NCBI GenBank assembly: GCA_934631985.1
Contig: CAKTYE010000005.1
Coordinates: forward strand, 8,557-72,556
Length of the DNA: 64,000 nt
Direction of reading: 5' to 3'
DNA from: an uncultured Clostridia bacterium
GTDB taxonomy: Bacteria; Bacillota; Clostridia; Christensenellales; Aristaeellaceae
The notes below the pieces were generated by a model. It searched no databases and was not told the DNA's origin. It saw only the letters and a program-made list of their open reading frames with translations. Below, one piece after another: positions 53,651-62,742 of this stretch. How positions within the stretch are numbered: position 1 is the first letter of the stretch; each line of letters begins with the position of its first letter. The position numbers and the translations under genes were made by a program.

Positions 53651-55162
53651 TCAATTAAGCTTCAAATCCTTCAGTGCCTCGGCAATCTCCCCTTGGCGTT
53701 CATACAGCAGCAGGGCTTTGTTATGTCGGTAATACTCCTTGCAGCCGAATTTGCTGATAAATGCCGCGGTATCTTGATTAGCGGTCAGCTCGGTTACAAT
53801 AATTAACAGTTCCTGCCCTTCGCCAAAGATGATTTCCGAAAAGTCGAACATGTTGGTCATGCGCTTGCTGATGGTCTCTGCTTGCGCCTTCAGCGCCTTG
53901 ACCCGTGCGTCAAAGTCCTTTTTCAGCACGGGCAGCGTCTCTGCAGCGGAAACGCCGTTCAGCTGATCGGCTTCTTCGGAAAGATATTGCATCAACTGCC
54001 GCAGAATGCGCTGCTGGGCGGCGGACATGGCGCTGGACTTCCGACCAGCTTGCAGGCTTTGCCGTTTTTCCTCCACGAGGGACAGCATTGCCTCGTCAGG
54101 CGCAGCCTTGGTGCGGCTCATGACAAGCCGCAGCTGCTTGATTTCCGTCATGAGCTGGGTAACGGCAGCATCCTTGTCCATCACCTGCTGCACTTCGGTG
54201 CGCAGCGCGTCCAGCATCAGGCCGATGAGAGCCAGCCGCTCATCAAACTTTGCCGCAAGCGCCCGCTGTTTGATGTCATCGGTAGCCTTGCCGCTCAAAA
54301 TTTCATCAATTTGGTAATCACTGCGATATTTGCGGAAAAGGTTATAATATTGCGCGAAGGACGCGGCAATCTTTTTGTCCTGCAAATATTGCCCGATCAG
54401 CAGCTTATCCACGGTCATGCCGCGCAGCTCATACAGGCGCATCATGCGGGAAAGGTCTTCCCATCCGCGGGCGGTCACAAACTCCTTGCCCTCTACGCAG
54501 GTTTGCACTTGGTAAAAATGGTTGGGCTTATTCTCCAAATAAGTCAGCACCGCAGGGTGAACACCGGCATTTACGGCATATTCCTTCCAAATGTGGAAAT
54601 CTGGCTCCACATCAATGCGCTTTAGGCGATCCCAGGTTACAAGGTCAAACTCGCGGACGCTGTTGTTATACTCTGGGGGATTGCCTGCCGTGACAACGAT
54701 CCACCCCTCTGGCACATGATGCCGCCCAAACACCTTGTATTGCAGAAATTGCAGCATGACCGGGGCCAATGTCTCGCTGACGCAGTTGATTTCATCCAGA
54801 AAGAGAATGCCCTCCTTCAGCCCGGTCTCCTCCATCAGGTCATAGATGGAGGAGATGATCTCACTCATGGTGTATTCGCTTACGTCACATTCCACCGCAC
54901 CGCCCTGATAGCTTTTGTGGACAATGAAGGGCAACCCCAGCGCGGACTGCCGGGTGTGGTGGGTCATGGAATAGCTGAGCAGCGCCACGCCCATTTCGCT
55001 GGCGACCTGCTCCATAATGGCGGTTTTGCCAACACCAGGAGGCCCCATCAGGAAGATGGGGCGCTGCTGGTGGGCAGGCATCATGTATTCGCCAGCGTCA
55101 TCCTTGGTGAAGTAGGCGGTCATGGCATTTTTGATTTGCTCTTTGGCCTGCTTGATGTTCAT
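53651..55162 (-). CDS. MoxR-family AAA+ ATPase
   Basis: This 503-residue ATPase is the last gene of the accessory operon. Walker A is GPPGVGKT (40-47), Walker B is ILFLDE (119-124), and sensor 1 is VVTAGNPPEYN (N161), which is the MoxR-type AGNPxE motif. The fold is followed by about 200 residues of helices (a coiled-coil near 320-390) that resemble the LARA/discoidal region of RavA only loosely. MoxR proteins act with VWA-domain partners as chaperone-like remodellers, and one is encoded three genes upstream. AAGGAG precedes the ATG. Confidence 0.9.
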   Translation of the reverse strand: MNIKQAKEQIKNAMTAYFTKDDAGEYMMPAHQQRPIFLMGPPGVGKTAIMEQVASEMGVALLSYSMTHHTRQSALGLPFIVHKSYQGGAVECDVSEYTMSEIISSIYDLMEETGLKEGILFLDEINCVSETLAPVMLQFLQYKVFGRHHVPEGWIVVTAGNPPEYNNSVREFDLVTWDRLKRIDVEPDFHIWKEYAVNAGVHPAVLTYLENKPNHFYQVQTCVEGKEFVTARGWEDLSRMMRLYELRGMTVDKLLIGQYLQDKKIAASFAQYYNLFRKYRSDYQIDEILSGKATDDIKQRALAAKFDERLALIGLMLDALRTEVQQVMDKDAAVTQLMTEIKQLRLVMSRTKAAPDEAMLSLVEEKRQSLQAGRKSSAMSAAQQRILRQLMQYLSEEADQLNGVSAAETLPVLKKDFDARVKALKAQAETISKRMTNMFDFSEIIFGEGQELLIIVTELTANQDTAAFISKFGCKEYYRHNKALLLYERQGEIAEALKDLKLN

Positions 55163-55184
55163 GGAGAAAGAAACTCCTTTGTGC

Positions 55185-57866
55185 TTATTTCTGAACGGTT
55201 CTGCCGATCATCTCGTTGAACTGCGCTTCAGTGATGCGCTGAACGCCCAACTCTATCGCTTTCTTATTTTTTGCGGTGCCGGAATTCGGCGTGTTTGTGA
55301 TGAGGTAATTTACATCCGCGGTAAGCGTTTCGGTCAGCACTGCGCCGCACGTTGTCAGACAGTCATTCAGCTCGTCACGGCTGACAAAGGTTTTGAGCTT
55401 GCCGGTGACAACGAATGTTTTGCCGCTGAGCGCTTCCAGCTTTTCGGCATCGAAAACGAAATTGGTTACATTGGTTTCACGCTCTTCTTTTTTCGCCTGT
55501 ACTTTCGCCTTGGCTTTTTCAGAAACGGCGTTATTGCCATAATCAAGCATCGCTGCGATAAGCTCCGTATTGCCGCTTGCCTGCACGGCATTTGTCACCG
55601 CTTCAAGGTCTTTGGCAGCAATCAGCTTTTCACGAAGCATCAGGTACAGCAGCGCGGGATGTTCAATGGCTATCTCGACCAGTTTTGCAGCGTTGGCCTT
55701 GATATACTTGACGTACTTCTTGCCGTTTTCATCGGAACAGTCGCGGTTGTCCTCTGCAAAACCGACTGCGGCGCCGGGACGAAACTTTGCACTGACATCT
55801 GAAATATCGGGGATATGAAGGGTGATAGGTGTTTTCGTTTGAGGTAGAATTGCTAGCAACTGTTTGGAGAAAGAAGAAGGGCAGGTAAATTCTTTCAGAT
55901 TTGAACATCTTGAGAACGCCTCCTTTCCGATAGAAGAGATGGAGTTAATAAGCGTTATACTCGTCAGGCTGCTGCACCCGCAGAATGCATAATCCCCAAT
56001 GGAAGAGACGGAGTCAGGAATGTTGATACTATTCAGGCTACTACACTCTCGGAACGCCTCGTTTCCAATGGAAGTGACAGAGTTTGGAATGGTAATACTG
56101 TTCAGGCTGCTACACTTGTGGAACGCCTCGTTTCCAATGGAAGTGACAGAGTTTGGAATGGTGATATTGATCAGACTGCTGCACCCGTAGAACGCCATAT
56201 ATCCGATGAAAGAAATGGAGTCAGGGAGGGTGATGCTTGACAGGCTGCTGCAGCCGTAGAACGCCCAAATCCCGATGGAAGATACAGAGTCGGGGATGGT
56301 GATACTGGTCAGGTTACTGCACCCGGAGAACGCCGCATCCCCGATGGAAGATACGGAATCGGGAATGGTAATATTTGTCAGACTGCTGCACCCGGAGAAC
56401 GCCGCATTCCCGATGGAAGATACGGAGTCAGGAATTTCTATGTTTATTGCACTACCGCTATAGCTGTGCAGCACACTACGAATAATAAGCAGTCCAGTTT
56501 GATCGGCGAGCCCGGTACAGCCATAGAACGCACCAGCCCCGATGGAGGAGACGGAGTCAGGAATGTTGATACTGGTCAGGCTGCTGCACTTGCAGAATGC
56601 CCAATTCCCAATGGAAGATACAGAGTCAGGGAGGGTGATGCTTGACAGGCTGCTGCACCCGTAGAATGCCTGAGCCTCAATGGAAGAGACGGAGTCAGGG
56701 AGGGTGATGCTTGACAGGCTGCTGCACTCGTAGAATGCTTGGGCCCTGATGGAAGAAAGGGAGTTGGGAATGTTGATACTTGTCAGGCTGCTGCACCCGT
56801 AGAATGCCTTGCCCCCGATGGAAGAGATGGAGTCAGGGAGGGTGATGCTTGACAGGCTGCTGCACTCGTAGAATGCTTGGGCCCCGATGGAAGAAAGGGA
56901 GTTGGGAATGTTGATACTTGTCAGGCTGCTGCACCCGTAGAATGCCTGGTCCCCGATGGAAGAGACGGAGTCAGGGAGAGTGATGCTTGTCAGACCGCTG
57001 CACCTGTAGAATGCCTGGTCCCCGATGGAAGAGACGGAGTCAGGGAGAGTGATGCTTGTCAGGCTGCTGCACTCGTAGAATGCTTGGGCTCCGATGGAAG
57101 AAAGGGAGTTGGGAATGTTGATGCTTGTCAGAACGCTGCACCCGTAGAATGCCTGGTCCCTGATGGAAGATACGGAGTCAGGGAGAGTGATGCTTGTCAG
57201 GCTGCTGCACCCGTAGAAAGCCTCATTCTCGATGGAAGATACGGAGTCAGGGAGGGTGATGCTTGTCAGGCGGATGCACTCGGAAAACACTCCCTTTCCA
57301 ATGGAAGATACAGAGTTGGGAATGTTGATACTTTTCAGGCTGCACCAGGAGAACGCTTTATCCCCGATGGAAGATACAGAGTCCGGAATGTTGATACTTT
57401 CCAGGCCGCACCAGGAGAACGCTTTATTTCCGATGGAAGATACAGAGTCGGGAATGTTGATATTTCTCAGGCTGCTGCACTTGTAGAACGTCGAATCTCC
57501 GATGGAAGAGACGGAGCCAGGAATGTTGATATTTGTCAGGCTGCTGCATCCGGAGAATGTATTCTCCCCGATAGAAGAGACGAAATTGGGAATGTTGATA
57601 CTTGTCAGGCTGCTGCACTTGAAGAATGCCGAATCTCCGATAGAAGAGACGGAGTCGGGAATGTTGATGCTTGTCAGGTTGCTGCACTTGTAGAATGCCT
57701 TCTCCCCGATGGAAGAGACGGAGTCGGGAATGTTGATACTTGTCAGGTTGCTGCATCCGGCAAACGCCGAACTCCCAATGGAGGAGACGGAATCGGGAAT
57801 GGTTACGTCCACAGCCTTCCCTTTGTACTTCACCAGCACCCCATTCTCAATCTGAAAGTCACTCAT
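55185..57866 (-). CDS. Cytoplasmic BspA-type leucine-rich-repeat protein with C-terminal BRCT domain
   Basis: This 893-residue protein carries 27 near-identical 23-residue LRR_5 units (consensus [20 protein letters not shown]) from about residue 22 to 660, with one break after unit 19. There is no signal peptide, although this repeat class is usually on secreted proteins. A helical stretch (about 700-790, [20 protein letters not shown]) leads into a BRCT domain at the C-terminus ([58 protein letters not shown]), of the DNA-ligase LigA type. BRCT modules bind DNA or phosphoprotein. The start at 57866 has AGGAGG upstream and nearly abuts the SIR2-like stop. Confidence 0.88.
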   Translation of the reverse strand: MSDFQIENGVLVKYKGKAVDVTIPDSVSSIGSSAFAGCSNLTSINIPDSVSSIGEKAFYKCSNLTSINIPDSVSSIGDSAFFKCSSLTSINIPNFVSSIGENTFSGCSSLTNINIPGSVSSIGDSTFYKCSSLRNINIPDSVSSIGNKAFSWCGLESINIPDSVSSIGDKAFSWCSLKSINIPNSVSSIGKGVFSECIRLTSITLPDSVSSIENEAFYGCSSLTSITLPDSVSSIRDQAFYGCSVLTSINIPNSLSSIGAQAFYECSSLTSITLPDSVSSIGDQAFYRCSGLTSITLPDSVSSIGDQAFYGCSSLTSINIPNSLSSIGAQAFYECSSLSSITLPDSISSIGGKAFYGCSSLTSINIPNSLSSIRAQAFYECSSLSSITLPDSVSSIEAQAFYGCSSLSSITLPDSVSSIGNWAFCKCSSLTSINIPDSVSSIGAGAFYGCTGLADQTGLLIIRSVLHSYSGSAINIEIPDSVSSIGNAAFSGCSSLTNITIPDSVSSIGDAAFSGCSNLTSITIPDSVSSIGIWAFYGCSSLSSITLPDSISFIGYMAFYGCSSLINITIPNSVTSIGNEAFHKCSSLNSITIPNSVTSIGNEAFRECSSLNSINIPDSVSSIGDYAFCGCSSLTSITLINSISSIGKEAFSRCSNLKEFTCPSSFSKQLLAILPQTKTPITLHIPDISDVSAKFRPGAAVGFAEDNRDCSDENGKKYVKYIKANAAKLVEIAIEHPALLYLMLREKLIAAKDLEAVTNAVQASGNTELIAAMLDYGNNAVSEKAKAKVQAKKEERETNVTNFVFDAEKLEALSGKTFVVTGKLKTFVSRDELNDCLTTCGAVLTETLTADVNYLITNTPNSGTAKNKKAIELGVQRITEAQFNEMIGRTVQK

Positions 57867-57867
57867 T

Positions 57868-58767
57868 TTACTTTTCCTCCTGCTTCTTTGTTTTCTCAAT
57901 ATCCGCAATTGCCATGGGGTAAAATGCCTTATATTGCTGGGCGCTTTCGCTGCGGTCTTTGGACAGCGTCATGCCCAAATCACGCACCTCAACGCCCATG
58001 GTTTTCAGCAGTTCAATTTTGGCATTAAACGGCAGCTCCTGGTGCGGTTCATAGAAATAAACCTTGCCGTGTTCAGCACGCTCATTCCGCTTGCGGTTCA
58101 GCAGCCACCAAAGATCCATTTCTGAGGGGTCAAACCCAAAGCCTAGCACATACACATTGCCCAGAATAAATTGGTCCACCCAACTGAGCTTGCTGAGTGG
58201 CTCTTCTTCAAGGTGCTGGTAGGCGTCCTTGCGTTCATCGCTGTGCGCTTTCAGCCGGGAAAGCAGACTGGCATATTCGTAATGCCCAATAATCATGCTT
58301 TGCGGCTTACGCGCTTCGCCATGAATGTGCCAAATGCGGTTTTCACCAGCCTGATTGAAGGTATGCAGCATATAGCGCGGCTCGGCATGTTCCGCGGTTG
58401 TGGCCTGCATGCGCTGCACACGGCTGCGGGTTTTTGCGCTGTCCAGTTCCTTGGGGAAAGCGGCACGCTCCAGCTCATAGCTGTAATTGGTCGTTAGTAT
58501 GTCGTCGAAGCCCATGTCCAGCAGCCGATGCAGCAGCTCAAGAAAATCTCCCTGCGGCTGAACGCCCACCAGCGCATCCTGCATGCCTTGCAGGCTTTGC
58601 GCATAGTCGCCGCATGTCGCCAGCAAAATTTGCAGGGGATACGGCAAATCAATCTGTTTCGGCAAATCGTCGCGCTTGGCCATTTTGTGAATCAGCGCGT
58701 TCCAGGCTGTGCCGTCAAACGCATTGTTCAGGCCGTTGCCAAGCAGCAATACCTCGGGCCTTTTCAA
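57868..58767 (-). CDS. SIR2-like (NADase-type) protein
   Basis: This 299-residue protein has the SIR2_2-like Rossmann core: [12 protein letters not shown] (residues 6-17) binds [14 protein letters not shown] (90-100) holds N94, [11 protein letters not shown] (145-154) holds H149, and [17 protein letters not shown] (206-221) closes the site. The pair N94 and H149 corresponds to the catalytic Asn/His of defence NADases such as ThsA. Zinc-finger cysteines of true deacetylases are missing. TTG at 58767 overlaps the previous stop (TTGA) and has GGAGGA about 8 nt upstream. An ATG at 58818 is less likely. Confidence 0.82.
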   Translation of the reverse strand: MKRPEVLLLGNGLNNAFDGTAWNALIHKMAKRDDLPKQIDLPYPLQILLATCGDYAQSLQGMQDALVGVQPQGDFLELLHRLLDMGFDDILTTNYSYELERAAFPKELDSAKTRSRVQRMQATTAEHAEPRYMLHTFNQAGENRIWHIHGEARKPQSMIIGHYEYASLLSRLKAHSDERKDAYQHLEEEPLSKLSWVDQFILGNVYVLGFGFDPSEMDLWWLLNRKRNERAEHGKVYFYEPHQELPFNAKIELLKTMGVEVRDLGMTLSKDRSESAQQYKAFYPMAIADIEKTKKQEEK

Positions 58768-60209
58768 GCTTTCATCTCCTCCATGTCTTCTTTTGTCAGT
58801 ATTAGCTTCATAGACCATACCGGCACTTCCGGAATCTCATATCCCTCCTCCACAAACACAAATGCCGTTTTATAGGGCGGCATTCGCTCCGGGAAGGTGC
58901 CATAGCCATCGGTAAAGTAAATCAGCCCCTTCAGGTTGACAAACTCCTTCTTCTGAATCATTTCCTCGACCCGCTGAAATACCGGGCGGAAATCCGTGCC
59001 GCCCAGGCCCTTGATCCGCATGCCTTGCAGGTAGTGGTCGAAGTCCGCCTGCGAGGTGATCTTTACATCCTCCTGAATTTTCGCATCGCACTGGATAATG
59101 TGGAGATTGATGCGGCTGAAAAAGCTCTCGGTGCTTTGCAGAATGTTGTAGGTCTTTTGCAGAAACGTCTGCACCTGCTTGCCCGCCACCGACCCGGAAG
59201 TATCAATCGCGATGACAAATTCGCGGATGCGCTTTACGTCCTTGTATTCCAGCGGCTCGATCAGCGGCATGCGCTTTTCGGGGAACAGCTGCATGCCATA
59301 GGTGTAGAACACATAGTCGAATTCATCCTCGTTGATGCGCATGACCTCGCCCAGCACTGCAAACTTCTTCAGGAAAGACGTGTAGTCGTATTTTTCCCGA
59401 TTGACAGCGCGCAGGTTTTGCATCATGCTATCGGCAGTATCGCCCTGCCGTTTGCTGAAGGTTTCCAAATCCATCTGTATGCTTTCGGAAATACCCTTCC
59501 AGTCTTCCAGCAGACTTTGCGGCGCCAGCGTGGCGGACGTAGTTTCATCACTATCACCGTCACCGCTGCCAGTGCTTGCTGACGCATTTTGCTGTATGCC
59601 TGGCCCGCTATTGGACAATGTGCGCAGCTGCTGCGTCAGCGAAGCGGTATACCACAGCAAATGGTCGTCCGGGGAAAACAGCGCTTTCAAGCGCTTCATT
59701 TCGCAGTCATCAGGCGGACTTGCCCGCAGGAAGACGTAGAGTTTCTCCGCGGTCAGCAGATTATTGACGTGAGGGGCAAGCTGCTGCAGCGCCTGGTTCT
59801 GCGCATCCACCTGCGACGTTTCCACTGCTGGGATGTGCAGGCTGTTGATCACGCCCTCTACTGCCATGTCGCAGGCAAGATCCCACAATTCATGCATCAC
59901 CGTGGGAGCTACGTCAAAATGTCGAAAGACGCAGTGCAGCAGCAAATGCAGATAGCTGCGCGGCCCATTGGCCTTGTCAGCCGCATAGGCGCGGCACACT
60001 GCCAGTGGATCGTAGAGGAGCGTTGTTCCCTCTGTTGCCATACGAAGCCCCAGCAGCGGCGCAAGCGCCGGAGAAACTGCGAGGGCATCAGGCAGGGAAC
60101 ACCATGCCAAGCGGCTGATGGCGGTATCCATAAAGCGCAGATGGAGGACCAGGGTGTTTCGGCTGAGCGTCAATACAGAGCGGGCCAGTTCTGGAATGTC
60201 TTTTGTCAT
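58764..60209 (-). CDS. DUF2201-like protein with C-terminal VWA-like domain
   Basis: This 481-residue protein is the partner expected for a MoxR ATPase. The N-terminal helical region carries SYLHLLLHCVFRH (H88, H92, H97) and WDLACDMAVE, where DUF2201 relatives have a metallopeptidase-like HExxH; here the glutamate is leucine. A serine/glycine linker (about 209-230) follows. The VWA domain has intact metal-ion-dependent adhesion-site motifs: DTSGS (336-340), GGTDF (403-407, T405) and TDGYG (433-437). Start ATG overlaps the 49-aa gene stop (ATGA). Confidence 0.85.
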   Translation of the reverse strand: MTKDIPELARSVLTLSRNTLVLHLRFMDTAISRLAWCSLPDALAVSPALAPLLGLRMATEGTTLLYDPLAVCRAYAADKANGPRSYLHLLLHCVFRHFDVAPTVMHELWDLACDMAVEGVINSLHIPAVETSQVDAQNQALQQLAPHVNNLLTAEKLYVFLRASPPDDCEMKRLKALFSPDDHLLWYTASLTQQLRTLSNSGPGIQQNASASTGSGDGDSDETTSATLAPQSLLEDWKGISESIQMDLETFSKRQGDTADSMMQNLRAVNREKYDYTSFLKKFAVLGEVMRINEDEFDYVFYTYGMQLFPEKRMPLIEPLEYKDVKRIREFVIAIDTSGSVAGKQVQTFLQKTYNILQSTESFFSRINLHIIQCDAKIQEDVKITSQADFDHYLQGMRIKGLGGTDFRPVFQRVEEMIQKKEFVNLKGLIYFTDGYGTFPERMPPYKTAFVFVEEGYEIPEVPVWSMKLILTKEDMEEMKA

Positions 60210-60355
60210 AGCCAGCCCAGCCCTTGCGCCATGGCAATGAGTTCCTCTGGCCCGGCTTGCTCAACCTGCGCCAGCATGGCGGAGGTTAGCGGACTGCCAG
60301 AGGTGCCGTAATAATCCAAGAGTGCCTGACGAAGAGCATCCATGTCGATTTCCAT
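60206..60355 (-). CDS. 49-residue protein opening the accessory operon
   Basis: I do not recognise this small acidic protein. It reads MEIDMDALRQALLDYYGTSG, then SPLTSAMLAQVEQAGPEELI and a final AMAQGLGWL. Two amphipathic helices are likely, with no membrane segment. A strong AAGGAGG lies 7 nt upstream of the ATG, and the stop overlaps the VWA gene start (ATGA), so translation of the two is coupled. Similar tiny leader genes in this kind of operon may be structural adaptors or simply initiate translation of the VWA gene. Confidence 0.65.
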   Translation of the reverse strand: MEIDMDALRQALLDYYGTSGSPLTSAMLAQVEQAGPEELIAMAQGLGWL

Positions 60356-60377
60356 TGTGTAGGCCTCCTTCTTGAGT

Positions 60378-60387
60378 GATACGTATC
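60378..60387. promoter_or_regulatory. 10-bp perfect palindrome in the operon leader
   Basis: GATACGTATC lies between the promoter and the ribosome site of the accessory operon, so a DNA-binding repressor could act there. Confidence 0.4.
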
Positions 60388-60470
60388 GAGTTATTCCTGG
60401 TGCTGGGCCTGGATGATATTTCAATCGTGATCTAGATAAGAACCTTTACGCGCTTTACTATCCGAAAAAT

Positions 60471-60498
60471 ATTATAGCACAGGTAACATGGTTTTCAA
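60471..60498 (-). promoter_or_regulatory. Promoter of the accessory operon
   Basis: On the minus strand TTGAAA (60493-60498) and TATAAT (60471-60476) have a 16-nt spacer, about 115 nt before the first start codon. Confidence 0.75.
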
Positions 60499-60940
60499 GG
60501 GGGAGGACGCTTTGATTCTATGGAATTGGGATACAGCATGCAAAAAAAGATACCGCAGAAAGCGCGGCGAACCATTGCAATAACGGGGGCGCGCCTTTTG
60601 CGGTATGCTTGCGGAATGTGAGAAGCGCAGGCACATTATTACCTGAAGAGCTGTTGCGCCATTTCGGCGCGCGTTTGAGCAATTCATGCATTGTGTCGGC
60701 ATCAGCATATCGGCAAGTCGGATAGGCAAGGAACATTTTTTGTGTTTGCTTTTCAAGGAGGACATCGTATAAATTTTTTCCTTTCTTAAAGGAGACGCAG
60801 CTTATTATTCAGGAGGAGATTCGCAGTGGCAATTCTAAAAGCTGGAGTTGCATTGAACATAGTTCCCGTACCTCATCAAGCCCAATTGCAGGCAATCCAG
60901 CTCGCGTTAGAAAAAATCTTCAGAAAATTTCAAAAAGGGG
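60499..60940. other. Gap with a long inverted repeat, no confident gene
   Basis: ATACCGCA (60550-60557) and TGCGGTAT (60599-60606), with matching inner GCGCG arms, form a long hairpin. Several short open frames overlap on both strands, none recognisable. An RBS-like AAGGAGG near 60760 has no credible gene behind it. The plus-strand frame from 60826 runs through tRNA-Arg and is not accepted. Confidence 0.5.
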
Positions 60941-60969
60941 TTGACATATTTTGCGAAGTGCAGTATACT
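60941..60969 (+). promoter_or_regulatory. Promoter of tRNA-Arg
   Basis: TTGACA (60941-60946) and TATACT (60964-60969) with a 17-nt spacer, about 50 nt upstream of the tRNA, match the tRNA-Pro promoter layout. Confidence 0.85.
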
Positions 60970-61017
60970 AACAGAGCTGTCAGGGAATGCAAGAGATTGC
61001 AAGACAGGATAGCATGT

Positions 61018-61094
61018 GGGCTCGTAGCTCAGCTGGATAGAGTGTTTGACTACGAATCAAAAGGTCGTGGGTTCGAATCCCGCCGGGCTCACCA
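61018..61094 (+). tRNA. tRNA-Arg (anticodon ACG)
   Basis: This is a 77-nt gene with encoded CCA. The acceptor stem pairs GGGCTCG with CGGGCTC (two G-U pairs). The D-arm is GCTC/GAGT, the anticodon stem TTTGA/TCAAA encloses CTACGAA (anticodon ACG, A34 to inosine), and the T-arm is GTGGG-TTCGAAT-CCCGC. It decodes CGN. Confidence 0.93.
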
Positions 61095-61100
61095 AAATGA

Positions 61101-61138
61101 AACGCTAATCTTGATACCAAGGTTAGCGTTTTTTCATG
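61101..61138 (+). terminator. Terminator of tRNA-Arg
   Basis: An 8-bp stem AACGCTAA with TTAGCGTT is followed by TTTT. Confidence 0.85.
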
Positions 61139-61185
61139 CGTTGAAAAGCCTTGTCCCATAAGGATTTTCGCACGCTGCCGGGTGC

Positions 61186-61236
61186 AAACGCATCTTACCC
61201 CAATATCACAGTTGGGTGCAAGATGCGTTTTTCTTT
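61186..61236. terminator. Second hairpin downstream of tRNA-Arg
   Basis: AAACGCATCTT pairs with AAGATGCGTTT, with inner CCCAA/TTGGG, and a T-rich tail follows. It probably terminates readthrough or, on the other strand, the ADP-ribosylglycohydrolase transcript. Confidence 0.65.
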
Positions 61237-61357
61237 GCATTTTTCTGCTTTTTCATAATTGCTGGCTTCTGGGTGGGTGCAAGATAAAACGGCAACTGTC
61301 TGCTACTGCTTTATTTTCTGCACCCAACCCCTCTTCCGTTTTGTTTTGACCGTCTCC

Positions 61358-62662
61358 TTACTCGTTCTCATAGCTCTTTACTATGCTTCCAGCCGCGACA
61401 AACATAGAGATCAGTTCTTTCGGAAGCGCCAGAGACTGACCCCAAGGATTAAGGACGATTCCCTCAACATTATCGTTTTGAAGAGCAGCATCGAGAATCC
61501 AATCTATGAACTGAGAAATCAACCCATTGACACTTTCTCCTTTTTCATATTCCTGCTTCGATGTAAACGCCACCATCCATTGCTCCCCATCCGGCGATTG
61601 AACCGTGCAAAACTCAAACGCGAGAGGTTCGTTGCTCGTCACAGTATCTCCGATCTTCACTTTGCTAATATCGAGGAAGTCATTGACATCAAATTTCATT
61701 CGGGTTGGAAGCAAAAAGTGGCCGTTCTGAAGCATTCGATTATGGATTGTGTCCAGAACTGCAACCATAGCTTCGCGAGTTCCTTCAACAGCCAGCCGAC
61801 TGATTGCTTCATCGATTTTCTCATTTCCATCAAGAAAACTGTCGTGCATCTCTTCTTCGCCCGGACGGTTCAGAAGTGTATCGAACCGATCAAGCACTCC
61901 CAACATATCGGGTTTCACTCGATTTCTCACTTCTGCCCGCAGAATAGCTGGGATTCCATAATAGGCTTCAGCCATCGCGGCGGCAATGTCAGTCAGCGTA
62001 TCGCAGTCCCCTCCGAGAGAAACAGCGGTACGAATGACATCTTCAAAGTCTGTCCCCTCCATGAAGGCAGTGATCGCTTCGGGAACGGTTTCCTGGCAGC
62101 TTTCGACATGATGATAGTATGGACGGATCTCGTCAATGGTACGGTTCAGCCTGTAGTGGAACTCTTTGCACACATACTCTTTGATTTCCTCTTTGCTCTT
62201 GCCGGTTCGCGCCAAATAGATAATGCTTGCTACCGCTTCAGCGCCTTTGATTCCTTCCCGGTGATTATGCGTTACATCAGCAGTTGCTCTGGCTACAGCA
62301 CGTGTACGTTCGATGGTGTCATAAAGCCATCCTACTGCAGAGACTCTCATAGCAGAACCGTTGCCATAGCTTCCATATGGCTTTGGATTTGGTGCTTTCA
62401 GCCAGCACCTAAAATTACCGCCATAACCGGCACGGGGATATTTTTGTCCCCAGCACTGCATCGCTCTGACAACGTTCTGCCTGATAACTTCCAAAGTAGC
62501 ATCTTTCCCTGCGTTCATCAGGGCTTCCGCAACAGCTATAGTCATAACAGTGTCATCTGTGTATTTTGCTCCCTTACTGAACAGTTCGAAGTCCTTGCTT
62601 TTTTGACCACGATCAAACTCAAAGGGGCTTCCAATGATATCTCCAACAATTGCTCCATACAT
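61358..62662 (-). CDS. ADP-ribosylglycohydrolase (DraG-type) with C-terminal SseB-like domain
   Basis: This 434-residue protein has an N-terminal DraG/ARH domain that removes ADP-ribose from proteins or nucleic acids. The metal and ADP-ribose motifs are GAIVGDIIGSPFE, KYTDDTVM, YGNGSAMRVSAV, HNHREGIKGAEAVA and SLGGDCDTLTD. From about residue 290 an SseB-like region follows (LLPTRMKFDVNDFLDISKVK, EQWMVAFTSKQEYEKGE), of unknown role. The AGGAAGTG site precedes the ATG. With the macrodomain gene just upstream it forms a compact ADP-ribose-handling pair. Confidence 0.9.
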   Translation of the reverse strand: MYGAIVGDIIGSPFEFDRGQKSKDFELFSKGAKYTDDTVMTIAVAEALMNAGKDATLEVIRQNVVRAMQCWGQKYPRAGYGGNFRCWLKAPNPKPYGSYGNGSAMRVSAVGWLYDTIERTRAVARATADVTHNHREGIKGAEAVASIIYLARTGKSKEEIKEYVCKEFHYRLNRTIDEIRPYYHHVESCQETVPEAITAFMEGTDFEDVIRTAVSLGGDCDTLTDIAAAMAEAYYGIPAILRAEVRNRVKPDMLGVLDRFDTLLNRPGEEEMHDSFLDGNEKIDEAISRLAVEGTREAMVAVLDTIHNRMLQNGHFLLPTRMKFDVNDFLDISKVKIGDTVTSNEPLAFEFCTVQSPDGEQWMVAFTSKQEYEKGESVNGLISQFIDWILDAALQNDNVEGIVLNPWGQSLALPKELISMFVAAGSIVKSYENE

Positions 62663-62742
62663 GCGAATGCACTTCCTTTCTTTGATTACGATAGCAGTGT
62701 ACCATATTCTGAATTTGATATGGTCGCCGGCTGGGCGACAAA

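Noticed and set aside
55990..57800. Regular 69-bp tandem repeats that could suggest a CRISPR or satellite
   Set aside because: The period equals 23 codons and the frame is open and encodes LRR_5 units; there are no spacers.
56877..58028. 383-codon plus-strand frame opposite the LRR gene
   Set aside because: It is the complement of the tandem repeats, with no ribosome site, and spans the opposite gene junction.
60826..61161. Plus-strand open frame of 111 codons over tRNA-Arg
   Set aside because: Its second half is the translation of the tRNA itself (LVAQLDRVFDYESKGRGFES is a well-known artefact), and it crosses a tRNA promoter.
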